Part shown: piece after piece, positions 24,110 through 35,288 of the stretch
Position numbering within the stretch: the first letter of the stretch is position 1
How the letters are laid out: each line of letters begins with the position of its first letter
Assembly: GCF_004379255.2 (NCBI RefSeq)
Contig: NC_056038.1
Span: 7,416,729-7,480,728 of the forward strand
Source: Salvia splendens
Lineage: Eukaryota; Streptophyta; Magnoliopsida; Lamiales; Lamiaceae
Reading direction: 5' to 3'
DNA length: 64,000 bases
Notes under the pieces: model-generated
The model's database searches: none
Told to the model about the DNA's origin: nothing
What the model saw: the letters and a program-made list of their open reading frames with translations, nothing else
Position numbers and translations under genes: made by a program

Positions 24110-25240
24110 ACAGATAAAACATGTAGTTGTATTTATAATTTTTAGAGTTATTCAATCATAAAATAGCTAGTTCAATGCAAATAATAATAAAATAGTTAAA
24201 AATTAATTTTATTTCATAATTTTGTAGTCAAGATGTAGAGTAGACAAGTAAATTGATCATTAATTAATTGGATGATAGTACTAAGAATTTAAGTATACAC
24301 TAGTACTATATTGTAGTTAATTTACAATTTACAATTTTAAGAAATATTAGATGTGAATGATTTTATTGTTTTAATTATTTTTACTATTTTATATTAAATT
24401 ATCTCTATTTCATGATTTTTCAGGTAAGATGTAGAGTATGCAAAGAAATTGACATAGTAATCGCCAATTAGTTGCATGATAGTACTAAAACAAAATATAT
24501 ATTATACACATAGTCATTTTTATAATTTACTATTATTAGAATTATATAATAATATAATTGAATGCGAATGACCATTATCATTTTAATCTATTTTTACTAT
24601 TATAGTACATTATATTATTTTTGTTTCGTAATTTTTGAGTCAAGATGTAGAGTACACAAGAAAATCGACTAATGACCGTCAATTAGTTGGACGAGAGTAC
24701 TAAGAAATTAAGTATATATGGTCATTTTTATAATTCGCAGTTTTAAAATTGTTGAATAATAAAATAGTTGGATGTGAATAATGCTCCTATTATTGTTTTA
24801 ATTTATTTTTATTACTTATATATCAAATTTATTTTTATTTCATGATTTTGCAACAAGATATTGATGATAGTATTATAAAATTAAGTGTACATATATCTGG
24901 TTGTTCATAATTTACAATTTTAAAAATTATTTAATATTAAAATAGTTTGATCGAATGACTGTTATTGTTTTAATTTATTTTTTATTGTTATATTTATTTC
25001 ATAATTTTTTAGGCAAAATGTATAGTATTCAAGGAAATTGACCTGATGATATTTAATTAGTTGGATGACAATACTAATTAGTTAAGTATATTTACAAGTA
25101 GTTATATTTAAAATTTATAATTTCATTACTATTCCATTTAACAATGAAATAGTTAGTTTTGAATAACTATTATTGTTTTAGTTTATTTTTATTATAAATA
25201 AATTAAAATAATAATCTTTAATTAGTTGGAATACTAAAAA
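24110..25240. repeat. Degenerate tandem array, about 5 units of 160-216 bp
   Basis: The phrase 'caagatgtagagta' followed by 'caag.aaattga' occurs at about 24229, 24425 and 24641, with decayed versions at about 24854 and 25014. Each is followed by 'ttagttggatgatagtacta', then 'ataatttacaattttaaaa', then 'attattgttttaatttattttta'. Spacing is 196, 216, about 213 and about 160 bp. No coding capacity and no terminal repeats, so this looks like an old satellite-like array. Confidence 0.75.
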
Positions 25241-26025
25241 TTGAAATAATAAATTATAATTTGTAACATCCCTAATCTGAAACTTATAGTACTATTTTGT
25301 ATATGAATATTATAAAACTAATATATAGTATCTTATATTCTTAGAATACTTAATACAATTAAATATCCAAGATTTAGACACTTTAAAGTATTTATAAATA
25401 AATACTATTATATATTATATGTATATGTGCTATCTTAAATATTAAATAGTAGTCACATGTGCATGTGTAATAAACGAGATAGTGTGCATGTAAGTATTAT
25501 TTTTGTGCATGCAAAATGTAGTGAGATAGAATTAATTTAATATAATATGCTCGTATATGTATATCAGTGTATACACGTGTAATTGCATGGAATAGGTTAG
25601 TCACCCATTTTTATGTATATTTGATAATATATTTATACGTGTACGCTACATAATTACTACGTGTACACAATGTAGCTATTTCATTTAAATTATTAAAGTG
25701 CATCACAACTATTAAATTGGATATATATTGGATATAACTATGTCTCATATGGAAGAGGAGAGGGAGACACAGAAGAAAACAGTAAAAAAAATAAAGAGTG
25801 GTAGAAGAAGAAATATTTAGGAAACGGAGTCGAGAGGAAAAAAGATGAGGATCGATATTTATATATGGAAAATGGAATCAAAAGTGCAGTTAGATTATCA
25901 TTCGTATCCAGGTGTATAAATCGTACTTTTATTTTTAGAAGTGCTATGTGATGGATTTCTATGCATTAAAGTGGAGTGAATATTTAGTTTATATGGTGGA
26001 ATATGATATGAATATATGATTTGTG
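25241..26025. other. AT-rich intergenic DNA, no gene seen
   Basis: Non-coding DNA between the tandem array and the Harbinger element; no recognised feature. Confidence 0.5.
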
Positions 26026-26028
26026 TAA

Positions 26029-28178
26029 AGCCATCCACAATAGGAATAGTCCAGCAATAGCCCAGCCATAGCCTAGCCACTGCCACATCATCAGCACTAA
26101 AAATCCTCCTGCCACATCATAAATAGCCCAGCCATAGCCTAGCCACATCATAAATAGCCCAGCCACATCAATAGCCACATCACTAATAACAATTATATAA
26201 AATGACATAATTAACAATCACACAATATACGGAATTTAATTTACGAGACATATACGGGAAACATTAATAATACTATCCACATCACTATTAACAAATATAT
26301 ACAAAATGAAATAATTAACAATCACACAATATGCGAAATTTAATTTACGAGACATATACGGGAAAAGTTTAATAATACTATTAAAATTTAAAAAAGTACA
26401 ATAATTTTAAAAAAGTACATTAATTTTTAAAAAAAATACATTAATAAAAAAGAGTGACAATTCACTCCTCGTCTCCGTCGTCGTCGCCTCCGTCGCCACC
26501 ATCGCCGCCGCCACCATCGCCGTCGCCTCCGCCGCCTACGCCGCTGCCGCCGCCACCGGTCTCCCTCCGTATAGCCTCCAACTCGTCCTGCAGGCTCATG
26601 AGCAAGGTTTGAAGCACGCTCTTCTCCACGGGATCCGTCGCCACCCGCCATTCGGTCATCGTCTTGATCAACTGAGCGCGCGTTTGGGCGTGAGCGAAGA
26701 ATTTGAGCTCCTGGGTGGATTGGCCAAGGGGGGATGCCGACTGGACCTCCTGGGAAGCCCCGGCGTTCCCTCTCGCCGCCTGCTGAGCGCGCTTGCGCCC
26801 AATCGGGCGAGGTCGGCCACCGACCGAACGCGGCGTGGGGAACTCCTGCGTCGTCTCGGGGAGGTCGTGGGAACCTCCGCTGCCGCCGCTGTAATCGCCG
26901 GTGTAGTTCAGTCGTTGCTTCTTCGGCCAGCCAGAGTCGACACCTACTCGGAACTTCTCGGACTCGCTCAGTACAAGATAGCAGTTCCAGTAGGTGAAGT
27001 CCTTGTATAAACCCTTCAGTGGGAAGGCTTTCTCCGCTATTCTCCTGCAGTCATCCTCCGTTTGGCCACTGCTCATCATGCGGAGTGCGTTGGTGTACAA
27101 ACCCGAAAATCGGGAGACCGCCGCCCTGATTCGGTTCCAGCCCTTCCGGCAATCCTCCCCGTTGTGGGGCCTCCCCTCCGGGCAAAATCTCTGGTAGGCT
27201 GCTGCTATCTTGCCCCACATGTTGACGATCCTTTGCTCGTTCGAAACGAGAGGATCGTCGCAAACACTCACCCACGCCTTGCTGAGCGCGACGTTCTCGT
27301 CGTCCGTCCACCTCCTCCGTACCTCCTCCTCACCCGGCTGCGACGACTCGCCGACCTTCTTCTTGCCCTTCTTCTTTGGGGCGCCACGCCCCGACACTGC
27401 CCCCCCCTTTGAACTAGAGTCTCCGGAGCTCCGAGAGTATCAAACCCCAACTCATCTAAGGAGAAACTATTAAACCCCAAGGGTGTTTGGGTCGATGTGT
27501 GCGAAGACCCAGTCGAAAAATCAAAACTGGGGCGATAGACCTCCCCCGCCGTCGCCGGGGACCCCCCAGGAGTCCCCTGTGTAGCCGGTACGACCCCCGA
27601 AGTCCCCCTGTGTAGCCGGTACGACCCCCGGAGTCCACTGTGTCGCCGGTGCTCCCCCGGGCATCATCTGCATCCCGGGTACCCACCCCGGTATCGGCGG
27701 AAACCCCCCCGGCGGACTCCCCCCCATTGGGGCCCCGGGCATCATCTGCTGCCACGGGTACATGTTGTAGTACCCGGGCACCTGACCCTATCCACTTCCC
27801 ACATGGATCGTCGGAGTTTGTGACCCGCTACTCCCGGAACTAGGCTCGTTGTTGAGATCCATTTCCCGTTGTTGATCTTGAACAGAAATTAAGATAGAGA
27901 GAGTACTCGTTAAAACAAGTGGTGCGAATGAAAATGACGAGCAAAGCGCGTATATATAGTGTTTCGGAAAAAAAAAATTAATTTTCGCGCTAGGCGGTGC
28001 GCTGGGCGATCCGGGCGCTGCAATAGCGCCGAACGGACCGCCCAGCCGACCGCCCAGCGCCACATAACCGCCCAGCGCTGCGCGGTTTCTCTCTCCACTC
28101 AGCCGCTGGGCGGCTGCAATAGACCGCCCAGCGCCGGCGCTCGGCTGGGCGGTCGCTGGGCGCCTATTGTGGATGGTC
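26029..28178 (-). mobile_element. PIF/Harbinger element carrying only the SANT/Myb partner gene, 2150 bp
   Basis: Terminal repeats are '(a)gccatccacaatagg' at the left and '..cctattgtggatggtc' at the right. The flanks are TAA at 26026-26028 and 28179-28181, the Harbinger target. The left subterminal region repeats 'atagcccagcc(at)agcctagcc' and the right end repeats 'ctgggcgg' motifs. The only gene inside is the minus-strand SANT-domain gene (26462-27862); I find no DDE transposase in the element. Harbinger elements normally encode both proteins, so this copy would need transposase from elsewhere. Its ends and interior are shared with the shorter elements at 34126-34560 and 3721-4273. Confidence 0.88.
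26462..27862 (-). pseudogene. Harbinger ORF1-type SANT/Myb-like DNA-binding protein, N-terminal half broken
   Basis: In Harbinger transposons this protein binds DNA and brings the transposase into the nucleus. The ATG at 27862 starts MDLNNEPSSGSSGSQ, followed by a Pro/Gly/Met-rich region (GYYNMYPWQQMMPG). That part is interrupted by an in-frame TAG at 27788-27790, a TGA at 27521-27523, a frameshift near 27480 and another in the eight-base G run at 27400-27407. From 27397 down to the stop at 26462 the frame is open for 311 codons: a basic patch (APKKKGKKK), the trihelix-like domain (RRRWTDDENVALSKAW, then RIVNMWGKIAAAYQRF), a NAM-associated C-terminal region, and a Gly/Asp-rich tail. No ATG opens the intact part before MWGKIAAAYQ, within the DNA-binding domain. 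Homologues are often mislabelled 'glutathione S-transferase T3-like' in plant databases. Confidence 0.82.
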
Positions 28179-28319
28179 TAAGGGACATGTTTATACATTA
28201 TATTAAAATTATTTGGTAGAATATAATATGGATATACAGTTAATAGAATTGATATGTTCTACACATGATATTGAGAGTACATGAATTATATGATTAAAGA
28301 AAATCTGTGACGGTCTTGC

Positions 28320-28500
28320 TCTAGATCTGAAATACAGAGTGACCTACGGGTCAATTGTAGAGGGACCTATGAGTCTAAATACAGAGGGACATTCGGGTCA
28401 AATATAGAGGGACCTATGAGTCCAATTACATAGAGACTTTCGGGTCAAATATAGAGGGACCTATGAGTCCATTTAGAGAGGGACCTTCGGGTTATAGAGA
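28320..28500. repeat. 47-bp tandem repeat, about 4 units
   Basis: 'agagggacctatgagtc' starts at 28359, 28406 and 28453, exactly 47 bp apart, each followed by a spacer and 'ttcgggtcaaatat'. Degenerate half-units precede (28320-28358) and follow. No reading frame or known function seen. Confidence 0.88.
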
Positions 28501-28504
28501 AATT

Positions 28505-30398
28505 CCCAGACAAATACTAGGCTTGATCCGTCACGGAATAATAAATTGATTAGAGAGGCATATTCATATGTATATGAATATGAAATTGATTATGATATTT
28601 AATGTTTATGGTTATATGTGTTGACTTAGAATTTTTGTAATTATAGTAGTTGGATTGTGATAATTAGTATGTGATTTCTTTACTTGAATTTGATTTTTTT
28701 TTTTATATGAATAACTCTATATGTCAGAGGGGTTCGGGCCCAACATCATTAGTTGGATGATAATCCTGAATATTTAATTTCATTATGTGACATTCTTTTA
28801 GTCACTAAAATTTTATACTATGTCAATTTATTCAATTAAATTTTATTGTATAATACTGTAGCATTTAAAAGTTGAGTCTTTAAATACTTACCCCAGATTT
28901 TATTAAAATGTATGATGAAAAATATGATGAATCCATCTTTTTAGTTTTGATCTATCTATAATTATGAAAATTTAAGGTAGAACTACTTATACTTAGGACT
29001 TTCCTAAATCTGTAGTTATTTAATTAACAAACTTAATTTTAATTTTTCCCTAAATAGTTATGAAAGGGTAAATATGAGATATATAAACTAATAATCATCA
29101 TCAATGTAATTATAGACGTAAAATACCTAAAATGTCCAATTTTGTATGTACAATTTTTGTTAATTCACCACTACCCATATTTTAATATAGATAAATATAA
29201 ATATAGATATAGATATCACTCAACAACCAAACTCGACTATATTTTAGTGGTTTTAAAAATCGACATTCTTCCACTAAAAACAACTTTATTTGATAATATA
29301 AAAATATTTTGGAAATATATAATCCCAATTAACATAAATCGATTAGGACGCTATTAAATATTTTATTTGACGTTTGACATTATTAAGGTTAGTAGAATTA
29401 AAAATGTTGTACGTATTCATACGTGCATTCAATTCATAATTAATGTAGGATAAACTTAAAAAAAAGTCACTTTTTGCATTAAAAATCATAATAAAATTTA
29501 TAAGATAGAGTATTTAACAATAATACTAATAGCATTCATGTTAGTTTTCCAAAACCCTCCTTTCATGTGTATAAATAAATTTGATAAAAAGTTGATGACT
29601 GTATTAAACAGTTGTTATTTAAATCCAATCTAAGGTCAATAATCAGATTAAGATACATGGGCATATAAGTTGATAATTATATAGCAAAATTTCAACATTT
29701 GGTGTCAATAAACTTGTTAATAATGTTTATTTTTATCTTAAAACTTAGTATTATATCTAGCTTATACTCCATTGTACTAGTATATCTCAACAATTTCAAA
29801 CTTTTGTAATAAAGTAAATAGGGGTACATATTGTTAAAAGCGAGTTGTGATTCCCAAGCTACGTATTTACATTTTAGCAGAAAAAAAGAGTTAACAACGG
29901 CGATAATATTCATAGCACGCAGTTTATTATTTCAGTGGGAAAGATGAGGACGATGGCAATAAATAGAGCGACGTCATGAGAGTCAAAACACAATATTCTT
30001 CACTATATTCAAGCCTTGCTAATTTTTATTTTTCAATTTTCACTCATTTTTTTCCTCACTACAACATAATGAGTGGATAACTGAATGATTAATTGAAAGA
30101 TTCCGTTGACACATGTGAATTTATGGGCACCAACTATGAATTATAAGTGCATTAAATGCAACGCCACCTGCAGCAATATAGCCTCTGGAAATTGGAAGTG
30201 TAGAGCAAGAATGCCCAACGCTGCATCGTCATGCATGCAAGGAAGAAAGAGAACCTCAGCGTGTGCTGGCTTGACCATTGCATCGGACTGAGCTGGCGCC
30301 CTTGAAGGAATATGCTAACTGACTGTATCACAACAAGCGTGCTCTCTCTCTCTCTCTCTCTGTTTGTTGAGAAGTTCTGTCATCAAATTTCTGTATTA
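28505..30398. other. AT-rich intergenic DNA
   Basis: 1.9 kb without a recognised gene. The last 450 bp lead into the promoter of the acyl-CoA ligase and include a CT microsatellite (about 30342-30361). Confidence 0.5.
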
Positions 30399-30401
30399 TT
30401 T

Positions 30402-30410
30402 CTATATATA
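30402..30410 (+). promoter_or_regulatory. TATA box of the 4CL-like gene
   Basis: 'ctatatata' lies 72 bp before the ATG at 30482, preceded by a pyrimidine-rich stretch. Position fits a core promoter for the downstream gene. Confidence 0.5.
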
Positions 30411-30481
30411 GCCAAATACAGGAGTATCAATTGTAATAGCATTCATTCATTCACTTGCATTTCAAAACGCATTCACAGAAG

Positions 30482-32916
30482 ATGGAGAAATCCGGCTATG
30501 GCAGCGACGGCGTGTTCCGATCGGTGCGCCCGCCGCTATCCCTCCCCACAAATCCCAACCTCTCCATCGTCTCCTTCCTCTTCCGAAACGCCTCCTCCTT
30601 CGCCGACAAGCCCTCCCTAATCGACGCCCACACCGCCCAAACCCTCACCTTCTCACACTTCAAATCCATGGTTTCCAGAGTCGCCCAGGGCTTGCTCCAA
30701 CTCGGCATCAACAAAAACGACGTCGTCCTCATTCTATCTCCCAATTCCATCCAGTTCCCCCTCTGTTTCTTCGGAATCGCCGCCATCGGCGCTGTCGTCA
30801 CCACCGTCAACCCCGCCTACACCGTGGCAGAGGTATCCAAGCAGCTCAAGGATTCAACGGCCAAGATGATCTTCACGGTGGAGGAATTGCTGCCTAAAGT
30901 CAGAGATTTCGACCTCCCTATTGTTCTGCTCGGTGATTCCAACCATCATGTTTCACAGAGAATCCCTAAAATCACTCTGTTTTCGGAGCTGGTGGAAAAT
31001 GAGGGGTCAGTGGATATCGACGGCGATTCGTTCGGAATCAAACAGGACGATGCAGCTGCGCTGCTCTACTCCTCGGGGACGACTGGCGCGAGCAAGGGCG
31101 TGGTTCTGACGCACCGGAACTTCATCGCTGCCACGCAGATGAGCACCGCCGATGTGGAGAGGCTCGGGGTGGTGGACAGCGTGTTCCTGTGCGTGCTGCC
31201 GATGTGTCACGTGTTCGGGCTGGCGGTGGTGCTGCTCGCGCAGCTGCAGCTCGGCAGCACCATAGTTTCGATGAGCAAGTTCGACTTTGAGTTGGTTTTG
31301 AGGTCGGTGGAGAAGTACAGAGTGACGCAGCTGTGGGTGGTGCCGCCGATCATACTTGCGCTGGCCAAGAACGGTTTGGTGAAAGAGTACGATATGTCGT
31401 CATTGAAGCATCTTGGATCAGGCGCTGCTCCTCTCAGCAAGGAGCTGATGCAGGAATGTGCTAAAAAATTCCCTCTGGCTGATGTTATGCAAGTAACTTT
31501 TCCATCATTCTACTTTTATTTTCTTCTTCTATTATCTTTCAACTCTCAACTTTGCTGTTAAGTAGTACTCCTACTAGCATTGTTATAAACCAGAATGATG
31601 TGAATCATGTGGTTCACAGCGAGAGAAGGAAAGCAAGTTAAACTACTTCAAAGTGTTTTCATTGTAAAAGTTTGGTAATTTTTAGGTTGAGTTGGCAATA
31701 ATAGTCTTTTGATTTAGTCTAGTTTGGCATAAATTTACTGCTTGGTTATACTCTGATGAAAAAAACTGCTATTTAGGGGTATGGAATGACAGAAACCTGT
31801 GGAATTGTTTCTGTGGAGAATCCAGGCGCAGGGTCTCGACATTCTGGTTCTGCCGGCATGCTTGTTCCTGGAATGGAGTGTCTAATAGCTAGCGTCGAAA
31901 CACTGAAGCCTCTTCCGCCCAACCAGTTGGGGGAAATTTTGGTGCGAGGACAGAATGTAATGCAAGGTATTCTCACTACTAGAAACCTACTTATGTGTTG
32001 TGTGTTTGTCTCCTCCATAACAAGCTGATGATTAGTTAAACAGGGCAGCAAATATTTGATAGTATTATCTAGAAAAAGGCTGATGCTGTTGTGCTTAATA
32101 CTATGAATCTTCATTGTTAATGCTGTACTATTCTTTTGTACCTCATCAGGTTATTTCAGGAATCCACAAGCCACAAAGGATACGATAGACGAACAAGGTT
32201 GGATGCATACGGGAGATCTTGGATACTTCGATGAGGATGGCCAGCTATATGTTGTTGACCGAATTAAAGAGCTCATCAAGTATAAGGGGTTTCAGGTATT
32301 TAAACAATGGATTGCTTCATGATCATGACTCATGTACCATTATATGTATCAACTTTGAAATAAGGGAGTAGTACTCTTAAGTTTGTTAACTGTCGTCCCT
32401 TTCTAGGTTGCTCCAGCGGAGCTTGAAGGGCTGCTCGTTTCCCATCCCGAGATATCAGATGCTGTGGTCATCCCGTGAGTCATGTCATCTTTAGAGATGC
32501 TGTAATTGCAAACTCGTATGAGAATTGCAAATTCGGGTAATGCTTGATAATATTAATAACATTTTGATGTTTGGTATAGGTATCCAGATGAAGAAGCTGG
32601 TGAAGTCCCGGCTGCTTATGTTGTTCGGGCCCTTAACAGCTCACTGTCTGAAGAAGATATCAAGAAATTCATAGCCGATCAGGTACATGTTTTTAGGTGT
32701 TGTAAGAAACAGACAGGGAAGTCTTGTGCTAGACAATATATATATGACAACTAATAGTACCTTAATTTCATATTTAAGGTTGCACCTTTCAAAAGATTGA
32801 GGAGAGTTACGTTCGTGGACAGTGTCCCGAAATCGGCTGCAGGGAAAATACTGAGGCGAGAACTGATCGACAGTGTCCGGCGTGAAGTGATTGGCAAACT
32901 CCGATCAAAGCTGTAA
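30482..32916 (+). CDS. 4CLL7: 4-coumarate--CoA ligase-like protein, peroxisomal (4CLL7 type)
   Basis: Adenylate-forming acyl-CoA ligase. Six exons give 551 aa: 30482-31492, 31777-31966, 32150-32295, 32407-32474, 32580-32682 and 32779-32916. AMP-binding box I reads [11 protein letters not shown], then [23 protein letters not shown], the hinge-region [15 protein letters not shown], and [19 protein letters not shown]. The catalytic Lys lies in [13 protein letters not shown]. The protein ends in Ser-Lys-Leu, a canonical type-1 peroxisome import signal. The start [14 protein letters not shown] resembles the clade of Arabidopsis At4g05160, whose members activate jasmonate precursors and medium-chain fatty acids in peroxisomes. 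This makes a role in beta-oxidation or jasmonate synthesis more likely than lignin 4-coumarate activation. Exon 1 is GC-rich compared with its surroundings. An in-frame upstream ATG at 30455 would add nine residues and is less like the family. Confidence 0.92.
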
Positions 32917-34122
32917 TCTCTTTCATCATTATTTATATTCACAGTTTCCGAACTGGAATATTAGTATGCTCTGATCACCATATATTTCGCGGAATGTGAA
33001 AAATAAATACTTACTGTAGTACTCTTTACTAGATGCTTATGGAGTTATGGTGAATAAATAGACTTTAAATGGAATATTTTTTTTATTTGAAGGGCCTTTT
33101 GTTTAGTTTCTGTTTCCAACGCCTAATTTTTGTGATTCTCTCGTTCATAGAGTATTTTATATCCAAACTACAACACTATACTAACCTTTCAATTTAAACC
33201 CTCGTTGAATTCTCTAAAATCAATGCATAGCTAGGTGGTTGCATTTGTATTTCCTCTGTTTCCGTCTCCGATCTTCAAATGTGATTGTCTCTGCAAATGT
33301 GATCGTCGTCACCAGAGAATTTGCGCGCTTCTTTCTCCCCATAACCGATTAACCGCTCCCCGTAACAAAAGTTGATTTTTTTAAAAAAAAGTAAATTATA
33401 TATATAAGTTATTAGTCTAATAAATAAGTTATCGTTCGAATGTAAAAAAGTTATTCTTCTAATATACGGATAAGAGTTACTATTGTTTTTATGGTTACAA
33501 ATTATTCTAAAGAGTAGAGTTATTATTTTATGAATAAAATTGACATTTGATTTTAAAAAAAAATGCATGATAGTGTAAAATAAATATGTCAGCAACTGCA
33601 AGCGCAAGAAGATTATTCAAAGTAAAAGGGACAACATAGTTGAGTTAATTGATGGACACTCCTAAAAAGAAAAAAAATACAGTACTAATTAAATAAAATG
33701 ACTAAAATGTGATATATTGGTGATTTTTATTTAGGGACCAAAAAGTTGTATTAACACGTTATGACAAAATGAAGTTGCTAGGATTTGTCACAAGCAATTT
33801 TGTATCATCAAAAAAATAAAATAAAATAAAATTGGAATGGGACTGTCCATGTCAAATCCGGATTTGAACGCGCAAACACGATGCAGCCGAAAATATATTT
33901 TTTACATCACGTGTAATTGGTACTGTATTACTAATATAATATATCAATTAAATTTCATGGAAACAAGGGCTCCTAATTTATATGGTGCTGGAATCTAGAT
34001 GAAACTTATAGCATTAAATTAAATGAAAATAAATCCTTTCGCACACTTTATTTTTCCAATTACAAAAACTGTTTTTATGTTTCAGAACAGTAGTCGCCGT
34101 ACAAAGTAACGAGAACCGTTTG
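32917..34122. other. Intergenic DNA, no gene seen
   Basis: 3' flank of the ligase gene followed by AT-rich DNA. A minus-strand frame at 33275-33607 is low-complexity and has no recognisable domain. Confidence 0.5.
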
Positions 34123-34125
34123 TTA

Positions 34126-34560
34126 GACCATCCATAATAGGAATAGCCCAGTAATAGCCCAGCCATAGCTTAGCCACTGCCACATTATCAGCACTAAAAA
34201 TCCTCCTGCCACATCATTAAAACAAGCAAATAGCCCAGCAATAGTCTAGCCACATAATATCCACATCACTATTAACAAATATATACAAAATTAAATAATT
34301 AACAATCACACAATATACGAAATTTAATTTACGAGACATATACGAGAAAAGTTTAATAATAATATTAAAATTTTAAAAAGTACAATAATTTAAAAAAAAT
34401 ACAATAATAAAAAGGAGTGTCAATTCACTATTCGTTAAAACAAGTGGTGCGAATGAAAATGACGAGCAAAGCGCGTATATATAGTGTTTCGGAAAAAAAA
34501 AAATTTAATTTCGCGCTAGGCGGTGCGCTGGGCGGTGGCTGGGCGGCATTGTGGATGGTC
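34126..34560. mobile_element. Internally deleted Harbinger derivative of the 26-kb element, 435 bp
   Basis: Terminal repeats GACCATCCATAATAGG and 'attgtggatggtc', flanked by TTA at 34123-34125 and 34561-34563. The left 300 bp match the left end of the element at 26029, up to 'gtcaattcact.ttcg'. The right 125 bp match that element's right end from 'cgttaaaacaagtggtgcg' onward. The junction falls at the short shared 'cg' (ctcg/ttcg). The SANT gene between these points is missing. It is therefore a MITE formed by one internal deletion. Confidence 0.9.
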
Positions 34561-34563
34561 TTA

Positions 34564-35285
34564 TGTAATGGATTATGGAGTAGTAGTATTTCCTAATCTC
34601 ACATCTAAAAAATAAGTAGATTGATTATTTGTGGTGGGTACATTTTACCCCTATAATGCAGAGATCTCATATGAATAAAGCAATCCGTATTCCATCAATT
34701 CAGAGCATCCGAATTAGTAAAATGTACTAATAGTTTCCAAAGATAAATGATGCATAGTACTACATTTGTCTATACAAATTTATTTTATTTTGTATATCCT
34801 CTCAATTAATTTTTATTTATTTTTAATAAATTTTTGTTTCCAATGATATAAATCTTATTTTTTTTAATAAATTTTTGCTCTCTATTGCTCTTTTACTATT
34901 ATTTATTAATTTTATGTCAAAACATATATAGTCTACTATCAAAATTATTGTTAGTAGAAGAAGGTAGTATTTTATTTTTTTTATCATGCATTTCCTGAGT
35001 ACTACTCTCCCAGTTCTATAAGAGTATACACTATTTTTGTTAGTTTGTGTCATAACAGTTTGCACTTTTTAATTTTAGAAATTATTTTCTCTCGCATGAG
35101 ATTAGACCAATTCTCAACAATCAATACTTTAATAATTTTTTTTATTATTCTCTTACTTTAGTTATTAATTATTTATTAAAATTCGTATATTACTAAAAAT
35201 TGCATACTTGTGGGATGACGATGTAGTATATACTCGTAAGTAATTGCAAAATACGTATTCCCCTAATGAAATTTCCGGTTGAATT
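34564..35285. other. AT-rich intergenic DNA between two Harbinger elements
   Basis: No gene recognised. A minus-strand frame at 34823-35065 has no family signature. Confidence 0.5.
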
Positions 35286-35288
35286 TTA

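Noticed and set aside
26609..27412. Several GC-rich plus-strand open frames
   Set aside because: Antisense shadows of the Harbinger SANT gene; proline- and arginine-rich composition with no domain.
28320..28500. Possible CRISPR-like array of 47-bp units
   Set aside because: Repeats are directly adjacent with degenerate half-units and no unique spacers, in a plant nuclear genome; this is a minisatellite.
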